A DNA stretch of 32,969 nt, from assembly GCA_031549965.1 (NCBI GenBank), contig JAVBPB010000139.1, forward strand, positions 1 through 32,969, written 5' to 3'. The notes under the pieces are model-generated. The model saw only the letters and a list, made by a program, of their open reading frames with translations, had not been told where the DNA came from and ran no database searches. This document shows, piece after piece, positions 1 to 8,042 of this stretch. The number at the start of each line of letters is the position of its first letter. Position 1 is the stretch's first letter. The stretch is from JAVBPB01 sp031549965 (GTDB lineage: Bacteria; Bacillota; Clostridia; Lachnospirales; Lachnospiraceae). The position numbers were made by a program, and so were the translations under genes.

Positions 1-129
1 CAATTGGATATATATAAATTCATATTTATCTGAAATAATTCGATAATCTAAATTAAGCAATTTTAAGAGGTTAACCTTAACTAGGTTGTAAATTGAAACA
101 TAAAATCCGTAAGTTGACGACATTGATCG
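1..129. repeat. Left arm of a 129-bp inverted repeat spanning the window
   Basis: Base n pairs with base 32943-n. Positions 1-94 are a perfect reverse complement of 32849-32942. Positions 95-129 continue with four mismatches (95, 109, 116, 127), giving 125 of 129 matching. The arm starts at the first base of the window, so what lies to its left is unknown. Just beyond it, around 172-195, the sequence resembles the outer right ends of the hairpins at 19619-19707 and 24813-25057. This may therefore be the right half of one more member of that family. Confidence 0.9.
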
Positions 130-297
130 GACGGTATGCACAATTAAATAATTATACAACTGTATTCATCTAAAAAATTAATTTACTGCGTTGAAAGTAC
201 TTTTTCAGTGTTTGCCGTTGAGCACCCAATCAATTCTTACATAATTACAGATATAATGCTTATAATTCTCCCCCTATAATTTGTATGAGATGTTACC

Positions 298-400
298 ACG
301 CCGAATAGCATTTTCCACATAATTATTTGTACCCCATCAGTTCCGACTAAGTACATTGCACCATATCTGCATATGTTCCTATATTGCCAAGACTATTCCA
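298..400 (-). pseudogene. Decayed IS66-type transposase fragment
   Basis: On the minus strand, about 391 to 334 reads LGNIGTYADMVQCT, a stop, then SELMGY. After a frameshift, about 333 to 301 reads GTNNYVENAIR. Together these follow the C-terminal pattern of IS66 TnpC transposases: LG..I.Y....Q...L..Y, then NN.(A/V)ENAIR, whose Glu is the last residue of the catalytic DDE triad. There is at least one in-frame stop and one frameshift, no start codon, and no recognisable IS ends. It is a short non-functional relic if the assignment is right; the match was made by eye over about 35 residues. Confidence 0.4.
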
Positions 401-443
401 AGTCAATTAACTGAATACACAGCTTTGCCTCAATAATCTGAAT

Positions 444-607
444 CTCTCCAAGATGTGAATTATTAGGCTTTGAAAAGGCATTAAGTGCCATGGAAAGGAG
501 ACCCAGAAATATTGACAGCCTTCTGGCAATATTTCCGTTTTAGGGGGCTCCTTGGAATGTTTGGCACTTCTGCCTTTTCAAAGCCTAATAATTCACATCT
601 TGGAGAG
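444..607 (+). repeat. Long hairpin element with conserved apical core (copy A)
   Basis: Positions 444-480 and 571-607 form a perfect 37-bp inverted repeat. Inside it a second helix (aagtgcca 483-490 with tggcactt 562-569) leads to an asymmetric internal loop with ATGGAAA on the 5' side and TTGGAATG on the 3' side. Next come an AAGGAG/CTCCTT helix and an apical stem (gaaatattg/caatatttc). The same core occurs on the minus strand at 13821-13875 and 24896-24976. The element lies downstream of the cheY terminator and contains no ORF. Whether it is transcribed cannot be seen from the sequence. Confidence 0.9.
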
Positions 608-670
608 TAGAAAGACTAAAAAGGCAATGCGTCCGTCAAAACTCTCAATCAAAAACATTGATCAAAACCT

Positions 671-701
671 AAAAAAACCCCCCAGAGCAAAGCTCTAGGG
701 G
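671..701 (-). terminator. Rho-independent terminator after cheY
   Basis: On the minus strand a stem of CCCC-T-AGAGC and GCTCTGGGG closes on a three-base loop and is followed by seven T residues (complement of 671-677). It lies 8 bases past the cheY stop, so it should end the recD2-to-cheY transcript. Confidence 0.93.
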
Positions 702-708
702 CCAATCT

Positions 709-1071
709 CTAAGCAAATATCAGCTTCAAAATATTGTTTAATACTTCTCCATCCAAAGGCTTCGCAATCAAATACCCTGCTCCAACTTTCTTTACTTCTT
801 CAAGTGTACTGTCATCACATAAAGAACTTAGCATAATAATCTTGGCATCTTTATCAAATGCTAAAATTTGTTCCGCTGTTTCTAGCCCGTCAATTCCCGG
901 CATTATTATATCCAATGTAACTACATCCGGCTTTAACTTTTTATAAAGTTCAACACCTTCTTCTCCATCTTTAGCGTATTCGAGAATTTCGTATTCCTCA
1001 CTATTTAGGATTTGCATTATCTGCCTGTATACTAGAGGGGAATCATCAATAACTAGTACTCTTTTTTTCAT
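709..1071 (-). CDS. cheY: CheY-type single-domain response regulator
   Basis: The 120-residue protein is a stand-alone receiver domain with no output domain. The acidic pair D9/D10, the phospho-acceptor D54 (in VTLDIIMPG), S82/S83 and K104 (in AKPLDG) are all present, so phosphotransfer chemistry should be intact. Such proteins carry the signal from CheA to the flagellar switch or act as phosphate sinks. A good AAGGAGG site lies eight bases before the ATG. It is last in a minus-strand run, just after a CheX-like phosphatase, the class of enzyme that dephosphorylates CheY-P, so the two probably form a phosphorylation/reset pair. I cannot tell whether this is the main motor-binding CheY or a CheY-like paralogue. 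Confidence 0.9.
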   Translation of the reverse strand: MKKRVLVIDDSPLVYRQIMQILNSEEYEILEYAKDGEEGVELYKKLKPDVVTLDIIMPGIDGLETAEQILAFDKDAKIIMLSSLCDDSTLEEVKKVGAGYLIAKPLDGEVLNNILKLIFA

Positions 1072-1091
1072 ACTACTTCCTCCTTGTGTCC

Positions 1092-1607
1092 TTAACTTTT
1101 TTTATTTTCTTCAAACATATATATTACAATTAATTTAAGCATTCCAAATTCATTTCCATACATAAATTCTTCTTTTTGCTCATAACAATCCTCAGTTTCT
1201 TTATATCCTTGAAAAATGTCTGGCACAGAAAATCTTGATGCAACTCCTACAATATTATTTATTTCGGATATTGCCCTACCGCAAATAACATTTAAATATT
1301 CTTTAAGGTAAAGATCAATTTCCCCTTCTAAAATAGGCTCACCTCTAGTAAGGTCATTAATCATTTTTACAACTAAATCTTTTTCCATATAACAGTAGAT
1401 TTTTGAATTAAAAACTCCCTTGGATTCCATTGTAACTGTTATAACATTGTCTTCCTTAACTTCCTCTTGCAGCATGGCTTCCAATTCCAACTGCATTAAT
1501 TTTTTTGATACTGAAACTATTACATTATCAAAAATACCGTTTATTTTTAGGCTTTCATTATAAATATCGTTCACCCCACTTTGTAATTTTGTGGTATACC
1601 ACACCAT
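1092..1607 (-). CDS. cheX: CheX-like chemotaxis phosphatase
   Basis: This 171-residue protein matches the CheC/CheX/FliY phosphatase superfamily, best seen at LYLKEYLNVICGRAISEINN. That stretch contains the E-x-x-N signature whose Glu/Asn pair removes phosphate from CheY-P. Only one copy of the signature is visible, as in CheX rather than the two-motif CheC. The C-terminus (MLKLIVIYMFEE) fits the final beta strand of the fold. The start is unsure: the first ATG follows the yvyF stop by three bases and has no obvious ribosome binding site, so it may be translationally coupled, or translation may start at the GTG a few codons later. The cheY gene follows 20 bases downstream. Confidence 0.8.
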   Translation of the reverse strand: MVWYTTKLQSGVNDIYNESLKINGIFDNVIVSVSKKLMQLELEAMLQEEVKEDNVITVTMESKGVFNSKIYCYMEKDLVVKMINDLTRGEPILEGEIDLYLKEYLNVICGRAISEINNIVGVASRFSVPDIFQGYKETEDCYEQKEEFMYGNEFGMLKLIVIYMFEENKKS

Positions 1608-1610
1608 CTA

Positions 1611-2021
1611 CTACTTATCTAAGAATCTCATTTTTTCCTTGTCTTTTGCAAACTTTGGTGTAGATTCTGATACAGGCTTTGGTTTCTCAAATGCATGCTC
1701 TAATTGATTTGATAAGCTATCTTTACAGGATTTGCAAAATCTTCCAGTTTGAATTGATGCACCACATTTTTCACAATCAAGACCAATAGATGAATCATCT
1801 GAGAAAGATAATCTTTCTTCTCTAACCCATTTTTTTATTTGAGCAACTGAAACATCATTTTCATCGGCTACAACTTGTATGTTTACACCTCTATTATTAT
1901 AAATATATTCCTTTACTTCCTCAAATTTTTTATCAAGTTCCTTTGCACAAGCTGGACATAATGGGGGTGGCCCAGAATAATTAAATAACTTTCCACAACT
2001 TCTACAATTTCTTACATCCAT
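1611..2021 (-). CDS. yvyF: YvyF-family flagellar operon protein
   Basis: The 136-residue protein has an N-terminal zinc-ribbon-like cysteine set (CRSCGKLF and CPAC) and a central helical segment resembling a MerR-type DNA-binding helix (VVADENDVSVAQIKKWVREERL). A second Cys cluster (CEKCGAS and CKSC) precedes a polar tail. This is the layout of the TIGR03826/YvyF family, encoded beside comF and flgM in Bacillus and many Clostridia and thought to act in flagellar regulation; its exact role is not established. The gene lies between comFC and cheX with gaps of 12 and 3 bases, which fits the known comF-yvyF synteny. No flgM follows here; the place is taken by cheX and cheY. Confidence 0.85.
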   Translation of the reverse strand: MDVRNCRSCGKLFNYSGPPPLCPACAKELDKKFEEVKEYIYNNRGVNIQVVADENDVSVAQIKKWVREERLSFSDDSSIGLDCEKCGASIQTGRFCKSCKDSLSNQLEHAFEKPKPVSESTPKFAKDKEKMRFLDK

Positions 2022-2033
2022 AACATTTCCTCC

Positions 2034-2741
2034 TTAAAATCCATTTCCTATACTAATGCAAATAAAATATACATAACTTATATTATTATTGTTTAATAAC
2101 TTAGTGCAGACCTCAATGGTACTGCCAGTAGTATATATATCATCAATTAATATAACCTTATTTAATTCTACACCATTTTTACAAAATATGAAAGCATTTT
2201 CTAAATTTTTTAGTCTTTGTTTTTCATTAAGCTCTTTTTGAGCCTCTGTTTTTCTATTTCTTAGTAAAATATGGCTATATACTGGAATATTTAAGCGTTT
2301 TCCTATTTTTTCAGCTAACAATTCCGCTTGATTAAATCCCCGTTTTTTTAGTTTTGAGCTGTGAATGGGAATAGGAATAAGAGCATCAGGATTTATTTGC
2401 ATTATTTCCCGCTCAAATCGGTCCACAATTTCATCCACATAAAAATCAGCAAATTCCCTTCGGTTGTTGTATTTAAAATTTGTAATTGATGTTTTCATGA
2501 TTTTATCATAAACACATAATGCCATGCCCTTTTCATAACTAAATGTTTTTTTGCTGCAATCAAAACAAAATTCTGCTTCATGACTATTTATGGGTTTACT
2601 ACAGCGTTTGCATCTTGGCTCTTTTATAAATTTAATCTTTTTTCTACACTCCGGACAAATTTTTTGGCCCTTTGGAGTAGCTACCTCCTGACAAACCGGA
2701 CATCTTACAGGATAAATGATGTCAATAAGTGTTTTTATCAA
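2034..2741 (-). CDS. comFC: ComFC-type phosphoribosyltransferase-fold competence protein
   Basis: The 235-residue protein starts with a double zinc ribbon (CPVC, CPEC, CKRC, CFDC within the first 65 residues). A phosphoribosyltransferase domain follows, with the PRPP-binding loop VILIDDIYTTGSTI near residue 197. ComFC/GntX proteins help internalise single-stranded DNA in competent cells; a direct enzymatic reaction has not been firmly shown. Translation appears to begin at a TTG that overlaps the TGA of the upstream nucleotidyltransferase (TTTTGATAAAA), with no clear ribosome binding site, so translational coupling is likely. The gene is followed by yvyF as in Bacillus. No comFA helicase gene is present in the window. 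Confidence 0.9.
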   Translation of the reverse strand: MIKTLIDIIYPVRCPVCQEVATPKGQKICPECRKKIKFIKEPRCKRCSKPINSHEAEFCFDCSKKTFSYEKGMALCVYDKIMKTSITNFKYNNRREFADFYVDEIVDRFEREIMQINPDALIPIPIHSSKLKKRGFNQAELLAEKIGKRLNIPVYSHILLRNRKTEAQKELNEKQRLKNLENAFIFCKNGVELNKVILIDDIYTTGSTIEVCTKLLNNNNISYVYFICISIGNGF

Positions 2742-3646
2742 AATAATTTATTAGGATATTTACCATCCTCTATCATTTTCTTAATTGCATTAACTACAGT
2801 TTCCTTATCCTCTTTATATGTTACTCCAAACCATTTGTCTTCAGTATTTAATACTTTTACGCTACATTTGCCTTCTTTTATTAATTCATCTACTACTGAT
2901 GGCACTAAGTATTCAGCTTTTGATAAGTTTTCCTTAGACGTTTGAAAAAACGTCCTAAATCTTTCTTCCAATTCATTAAATATCTCTGGTGTAAACCCCC
3001 AACAATTCATTGAAACTTTACTATTTATATCTATATCAAACCAATCACCCTCTTTGTTGGTTGCACGAGCACCAATGCTTGTTTTTTCAATATTAGAGGT
3101 TTCAACTATATCTATTAATTCATCATTTTCAACCTTACATACACCTCTTGTAACCGTTCCATTATCACTTAATGTATTGCCAAGCACAAAGCCTGCCATG
3201 CAAAAATCGTACTTTCCATTTTCTGATGATGCATTTTTAAGATATTCATTTACCATTTTAAATGCTTTATAACCGTAGAAATCATCAGCATTTATTACTA
3301 AAAATGGCTCTTTTACAATATCCTTACAAGAGAGTATTGCTTGCCCAGTTCCCCATGGTTTTGTTCTTTCCTCAGGAACTGAATATCCTCTTGGAATATG
3401 GTTAACATCCTGATATACATATTCAATGTCAATATGTCCTTTAAGCCTGTCTCCAACAACATCTTTAAAATCTTTTTCAATATCTTTTCTAATTATAAAA
3501 ACAACTTTACTAAAACCTGCCTTAATTGCATCAAAAACAGAATAGTCTATTATTATCTCACCACTTGGCCCTACTGGTTCTAACTGTTTTATTCCGCCAA
3601 ATCTTGAGCCCATTCCTGCTGCCATAACCACTAATGTTGTTTGCAT
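2738..3646 (-). CDS. Sugar-phosphate nucleotidyltransferase family protein
   Basis: The 302-residue protein opens with VVMAAGMGSRFGGIKQ, the G-x-G-x-R-x-G-G...K signature of GT-A nucleotidyltransferases that join a nucleoside triphosphate to a sugar phosphate. The metal-binding segment VINADDFYG follows at about residue 115. The sugar and nucleotide cannot be read from the sequence. It is not a close copy of RmlA, GalU or GlmU as far as I can see, and it lacks the left-handed beta-helix tail of acyltransferase-fused members. A strong AAAAGGAGG site precedes the ATG. It lies between recD2 (40-base gap) and comFC (4-base overlap), an odd place for a cell-surface gene, so co-transcription may reflect convenience rather than pathway. 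Confidence 0.78.
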   Translation of the reverse strand: MQTTLVVMAAGMGSRFGGIKQLEPVGPSGEIIIDYSVFDAIKAGFSKVVFIIRKDIEKDFKDVVGDRLKGHIDIEYVYQDVNHIPRGYSVPEERTKPWGTGQAILSCKDIVKEPFLVINADDFYGYKAFKMVNEYLKNASSENGKYDFCMAGFVLGNTLSDNGTVTRGVCKVENDELIDIVETSNIEKTSIGARATNKEGDWFDIDINSKVSMNCWGFTPEIFNELEERFRTFFQTSKENLSKAEYLVPSVVDELIKEGKCSVKVLNTEDKWFGVTYKEDKETVVNAIKKMIEDGKYPNKLF

Positions 3647-3686
3647 TATATAATCCTCCTTTTAATAAATTAATTTATTAATAAAA

Positions 3687-5897
3687 TTATTCTAACTCTT
3701 TTATTCTTAAGTTTAAACTTGAATATCTTTTTAGTTCACTTTCATTTTTAATCATATTATAAATTATATCTTCGCTTCCTACTATTGTTACACATTTTTT
3801 AGCTCTTGTAACCGCTGTGTATAATAGATTTCTATTAAAAAGCATTTTTGGCCCCGAAAGTAAAGGCATTACTACGGCGGGATATTCGCTTCCCTGAGAC
3901 TTATGAATTGTTATAGCATATGCAAGTTCTAATTCATCAATTTGGCTAAAATTATACTCTACTATTTTGCATTCATCATACTCAACAGTTAAAGTCTCTG
4001 CAAACAGATTAATTTCTTTAATTATTCCTGCATCACCATTAAATACTCCCATACCACTCTCAACTGTAGTTTGATACACACTCTTAATTTCCCACACAAG
4101 CTGATAATTATTCTTAATTTGCATAACCTTATCACCTTCACGAAAAATACCGTTTTTAAATTCTTTTTCTCTTTTATCCTTTGTAGGTTCATTTAGATAC
4201 ATCTGCAAAATTTGATTTAGTCTTTCAACACCCAATTCTCCTTTTCTCATTGGAGTTAATACTTGTATATCATAAGGTGTAGCATCTACATATTTAGGTA
4301 GTTTATTTTTTATAAGAGTTAATACCACCTGTACTATCGCATTGGTATCAAATCGTTTTAATAGAAAAAAATCTTTACTCTTATTATCTAAGGTAATTAA
4401 TTCTCCTGCATTAATTTTATGAGCATTAACAATTATATCGCTTTCTTTTGCCTGTCTGAATATTTTGGTTAACATAACCACATTAAACCTATGAGATTTT
4501 ATTATATCACCAAGCACATTACCAGGCCCTACTGACGGTAGCTGGTTAACATCCCCTACCAGTATTAATCTTGTACCTACTGATATTGCCTTTAATAATG
4601 CATTAATAAGTGATATATCCACCATTGACATTTCATCTATTATAATTACATCTGTTTCCAAAGGATTAAGTGCATTTTTTGAAAATTCATACTTTTGATC
4701 TTCTTCAAGCCCTCCACTAAGCTCAAGCATTCTATGTATAGTCTGAGCCTGATAACCTGTTGTCTCCGTCATTCTCTTTGCAGCTCTTCCTGTTGGTGCA
4801 GCTAAAAGTATTTCCATGTTTTCATTTTCAAAATATTTAATAATTGCATTAATCGTAGTTGTTTTTCCTGTTCCAGGCCCCCCAGTTATTACCAATAATC
4901 CATTTCTAATGGCTTCGATAACTGCTGTTCTTTGCATTATATCTAGTTCTATTTCTGAAGATTTTTCTATTTTCTTTAGGGCTTCTTCTATTTCTGAATT
5001 AGTAACATCTATTTTAACATTTAAATCCAATAACATTCTTGCAGTATTTAATTCTAAATAGTAAAAATAAGAATTATATATAAGCCTTTCTCCATTAATT
5101 TCTTTAAGGATAATCTTTTTTTCAATCATCATATCCATTATATGCTTATCTATTGCTTCAATATTAATCTGCAAAAGGCTTGCTGTATTATTAAGTAAAA
5201 CCTCTTCTGGTAAAAAAGTATGCCCTTGTAAACTAGCTTGTAGTAATGTATACAGTATTCCTGATTTAATCCTAAAATCTGAATCTCTTAAGATTCCAAC
5301 TCTGCCTGCAATTTCGTCTGCTATTTTAAAGCCCACTCCACTAATATCGTCAGCAAGTTTATAGGGATTTTCTTTAATAATTTCATACATTTTAGGCCCA
5401 TATTCATTATATATTTTTACAGCTAAAGTTGTAGAAATTCCATATTGTTGTAAAAAAATCATAGCCTGACGCATTTCTCTTTTTTCTTCGAACTGTTCTG
5501 CTATTTCTCTTGCCTTTTTCTCGCTAATTCCTTTAATTTCAGAAAGCCGTTCAGGTTCTTCTTCTATTATTCTAAAAGTGTCTTTTTTAAATTTTCTTAC
5601 AATTTTTGCTGCAAGTGCGGCCTTAATCCCTTTTATTGCTCCTGAACCCAAATACCTTTCAATAGAAAATAAATCTGTGGGCTCTTTGATTTCATAACTT
5701 TGAATTTGAAACTGCTGCCCATAAACTGAATGCTCAATATATGTTCCCTCAGCTTTTATAAATTCACCTTCGCCAATAAAGTTCAATGTACCTACACATG
5801 TAGTTTCTTCTCCGTTATCTACCAAACTTAAAACCGTATAGCCATTCTCAGAATTTCGATATACAATTCTATCCACATATCCTTCTATATCTTCCAA
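3687..5897 (-). CDS. recD2: RecD2-family 5'-3' DNA helicase
   Basis: The 736-residue protein has the full RecD2 layout. An OB-like N-terminal region (1-75) is followed by helix-hairpin-helix repeats (about 85-200, for example IKGISEKKAREIAEQ and ISGVGFKIADEIAG). Then come superfamily 1B helicase motifs: Walker A GGPGTGKTTT (339-348), DEMSMVD (from 421), GDVNQLPSVGPGN, and the C-terminal motif AYAITIHKSQGSE. RecD2 proteins unwind DNA 5' to 3' and act in repair in bacteria that lack RecBCD. Translation starts at a TTG preceded by GGTGGAG; no in-frame ATG fits. It is the first gene of the run ending at cheY and is separated from the flagellar genes upstream by a hairpin at 5981-6013. Confidence 0.95.
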   Translation of the reverse strand: MEDIEGYVDRIVYRNSENGYTVLSLVDNGEETTCVGTLNFIGEGEFIKAEGTYIEHSVYGQQFQIQSYEIKEPTDLFSIERYLGSGAIKGIKAALAAKIVRKFKKDTFRIIEEEPERLSEIKGISEKKAREIAEQFEEKREMRQAMIFLQQYGISTTLAVKIYNEYGPKMYEIIKENPYKLADDISGVGFKIADEIAGRVGILRDSDFRIKSGILYTLLQASLQGHTFLPEEVLLNNTASLLQINIEAIDKHIMDMMIEKKIILKEINGERLIYNSYFYYLELNTARMLLDLNVKIDVTNSEIEEALKKIEKSSEIELDIMQRTAVIEAIRNGLLVITGGPGTGKTTTINAIIKYFENENMEILLAAPTGRAAKRMTETTGYQAQTIHRMLELSGGLEEDQKYEFSKNALNPLETDVIIIDEMSMVDISLINALLKAISVGTRLILVGDVNQLPSVGPGNVLGDIIKSHRFNVVMLTKIFRQAKESDIIVNAHKINAGELITLDNKSKDFFLLKRFDTNAIVQVVLTLIKNKLPKYVDATPYDIQVLTPMRKGELGVERLNQILQMYLNEPTKDKREKEFKNGIFREGDKVMQIKNNYQLVWEIKSVYQTTVESGMGVFNGDAGIIKEINLFAETLTVEYDECKIVEYNFSQIDELELAYAITIHKSQGSEYPAVVMPLLSGPKMLFNRNLLYTAVTRAKKCVTIVGSEDIIYNMIKNESELKRYSSLNLRIKELE

Positions 5898-5980
5898 GCA
5901 TACTCCACCTTTCGTGGTTACTTATTGTCAGTAGTCTTATAATAACTCAGTCATGATTACTAACCCTTTGCTATCACACA

Positions 5981-6013
5981 AAAGGTCTAGGGGATACGTT
6001 CCCAAAGACCTTT
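5981..6013. terminator. Probable terminator between the mbl/flagellar operon and recD2
   Basis: AAAGGTCT (5981-5988) pairs with AGACCTTT (6006-6013) and an inner GGGGA pairs with TCCC, closing on a short loop. On the minus strand the stem is followed by only a short T-run, so it may be a leaky terminator. Some read-through from the flagellar operon into recD2 is possible. Confidence 0.6.
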
Positions 6014-6023
6014 AATTTATTTA

Positions 6024-6365
6024 TTATGTACTTTTTATATCATTAGTTCTTTTCATTGATTCATACAGCATCTTAGCAAGACCTATACCACCGTTTTCTG
6101 TAGCGTCTGTTGCGTACTTTTCATATTGCATTCCTTCAAAATATTCTACATATTGATTATTGCTACCTTCATCCGCTTTAATTACCGTATTTTTCATTCC
6201 TTTGAATATCTGCTCTAAAAAATATGTTTCAAATTGCTTACAGGCACTCATTAGTTCTTCATCGGTTGCTTTATTATAATCTTTTGACAAGCTGTTATCA
6301 ATATTCTTATTATTATTGGCATTAGTAAGTGCCTGATTAAATATTGGATTAATTGATATACTCAT
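6024..6365 (-). CDS. flgJ: FlgJ-type flagellar rod-binding protein
   Basis: The 113-residue protein matches the rod-binding domain found at the N-terminus of enterobacterial FlgJ: LMSACKQFETYFLEQIFKGMKNT at about residues 38-60, then YFEGMQYEKYATDATENGGIGLAKMLYESM. The muramidase domain of two-domain FlgJ proteins is absent, which is usual in Firmicutes. It should cap or chaperone rod assembly as the flagellar shaft crosses the cell wall. AGGAGG lies upstream of the ATG. It is the last gene of the mbl-flhO-flhP run, 20 bases after flgG. Confidence 0.87.
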   Translation of the reverse strand: MSISINPIFNQALTNANNNKNIDNSLSKDYNKATDEELMSACKQFETYFLEQIFKGMKNTVIKADEGSNNQYVEYFEGMQYEKYATDATENGGIGLAKMLYESMKRTNDIKST

Positions 6366-6385
6366 AATTTAACCTCCTGTACTAA

Positions 6386-7201
6386 CTAGCTTCTTATATT
6401 ATTAGCCTGTTGAAGCATTGTATCCGCAGCCTGTATGGCTTTTGAGTTCATTTCGTATGCTCTTTGAGCAACAATAAGATTAACCATTTCATCTACCACC
6501 TGAACATTAGATCCTTCTAAATATCCTTGTTTTAATCTACTCCTAACTAATCCTTCATCCATAGACTCAAGTCTTGCTTCTCCTGATGCTTCTGTTGCTT
6601 TTAGTAAGCTTCCTGACATTTTTTCCAATCCGGCTGGATTATTAAATTGTGCAAGTCCTATGGTAATACCTATTGGCTGTGGATTATTAGATTCATCAGG
6701 GTAACATATATTTCCAGCATTATCAATTGAAAGCCTTGCTGTATCATAATTCTTTCCCACTATAATAGCTTGCCCATCTGTGCCTAATAAGGGCATACCA
6801 CTTGCATTAGCAATCATAGAACCTTCTGTAGATATAGTTGCATTAAAAGAACCATTCTTAGTATAAACTGTATTACCATTGGCATCTCTTAACATAAAAA
6901 AACCTTTTCCTTCAATGGCAAAATCAAATGTGTTGCCGGATTCTAATAATGAACCTTGGGTAAAATGTGAACTGATTGCTACGTTTTTTACACCAAGTCC
7001 AACCTGTACTCCTACCGGTTTTAAACCGCCCTCACTGTTTGTTGACTCTCTTTGTATTGTTTGGTAAAGAAGTGATTTAAATTCTGCTACTTCTTTTTTG
7101 TATCCTGTTGTGTTAACATTTGCTAAGTTATTTGATATTGTATCAACATTCGTCTGCTGACTAAGCATTCCAGACGCTGCTGTCCATAATGCACGCATCA
7201 T
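6386..7201 (-). CDS. flgG: Flagellar basal-body rod protein FlgG (FlhP-like)
   Basis: The 271-residue protein begins with the rod/hook N-terminal motif ALWTAASGMLSQQTNVDTISNNLANVNTTGYKKE. It ends with the matching C-terminal helix (VQVVDEMVNLIVAQRAYEMNSKAIQAADTMLQQANNI). Both ends pack together in the rod and hook, and the central part (residues 70-220) is the exposed D1 region with the conserved FAIEGKGFFML. There is no Sec signal, as expected for export by the flagellar type III apparatus. The length is near the usual 260. Two adjacent ATGs follow a GGAAGAGG site; the first was used. In Bacillus terms this position corresponds to flhP, and FlgG versus FlhP cannot be settled from one copy. 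Confidence 0.93.
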   Translation of the reverse strand: MMRALWTAASGMLSQQTNVDTISNNLANVNTTGYKKEVAEFKSLLYQTIQRESTNSEGGLKPVGVQVGLGVKNVAISSHFTQGSLLESGNTFDFAIEGKGFFMLRDANGNTVYTKNGSFNATISTEGSMIANASGMPLLGTDGQAIIVGKNYDTARLSIDNAGNICYPDESNNPQPIGITIGLAQFNNPAGLEKMSGSLLKATEASGEARLESMDEGLVRSRLKQGYLEGSNVQVVDEMVNLIVAQRAYEMNSKAIQAADTMLQQANNIRS

Positions 7202-7240
7202 AGTCTATACCTCTTCCTTTAATCTATGAATTAATTATTT

Positions 7241-8014
7241 CTATAATCTTCCCACTTGGTTTGCTGCTTTTTCAAGAGTTGTATCAATTGATTGCATAAC
7301 CTTTTGATTTGCTTCAAATGCCCTTGTTATAGTTATCATTTCAACCATTTCACTAACTGAATTAACATTAGACTGTTCTAAAAAACCCTGTTGTATAAAT
7401 GCTGTAGTTGGTTTTTCAGTTGCACCATTAACTGTTTGATATAAATTATCTCCGTATTTCTTAATATAGTCATAATCTTCAAAATCAGTTAATTTAATTT
7501 TATCTATATCATTCTTATCAACAGTAATTCTTCCTGTTTCATCAATTGTAATATTATCTGCTGTTAATGGAATTTGAATGGGACCTGATTCTCCTAAAAG
7601 TTTGTCACCATCTTTTGTTACAACAAATCCATCGCTGGTTAGTGTAAAGCTTCCATCTCTAGTATATTTTATTGATTCATTGCCGTTTTTATCTGTTCTT
7701 AGTATATTGAAAAATCCTGAACCTTCTATACCTAACTCATAGGTATTTTCTGTATGTCTAAATGCCCCTTGCTGAAAATCAGTATAAACTTCCCCGATTT
7801 TAACACCTAGGTTCATATTACCAATTGCCCTTTGAGTATAAGCTTCGCTTGCATCCTTTATTTTAACTGACAATACATCCTTAAATGCCTGACTTGTTAC
7901 ACTTTCTTCTTTGTATCCAACAGTTGAAGCATTGGCTAAATTATTGGATATTATATCTAATCTATACTGCTCATTTAGCATACCCGTGTATGCAGTATAT
8001 AATCCTCTTACCAT
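7241..8014 (-). CDS. flhO: Flagellar rod/hook-basal body protein (FlgF/FlhO-like)
   Basis: The 257-residue protein has the same end-to-end design as FlgG. It has an N-terminal LYTAYTGMLNEQYRLDIISNNLANASTVGYKEE, a central YELGIEGSGFFNI and a C-terminal SVSEMVEMITITRAFEANQKVMQSIDTTLEKAANQVGRL. It is a rod-type shaft component exported through the flagellar secretion system. A GGAAGC site lies before the ATG. It directly follows mbl by 28 bases and precedes flgG by 39 bases, the same order as mbl-flhO-flhP in Bacillus subtilis. The symbol follows that synteny, and FlgF would be the enterobacterial counterpart. Confidence 0.9.
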   Translation of the reverse strand: MVRGLYTAYTGMLNEQYRLDIISNNLANASTVGYKEESVTSQAFKDVLSVKIKDASEAYTQRAIGNMNLGVKIGEVYTDFQQGAFRHTENTYELGIEGSGFFNILRTDKNGNESIKYTRDGSFTLTSDGFVVTKDGDKLLGESGPIQIPLTADNITIDETGRITVDKNDIDKIKLTDFEDYDYIKKYGDNLYQTVNGATEKPTTAFIQQGFLEQSNVNSVSEMVEMITITRAFEANQKVMQSIDTTLEKAANQVGRL

Positions 8015-8042
8015 TAGAAGCTTCCTTTCTAAATATTACCAA

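Noticed and set aside
444..607. CRISPR array or tandem repeat
   Set aside because: The repeats are inverted, not direct, and there are no regularly spaced units anywhere in the window.
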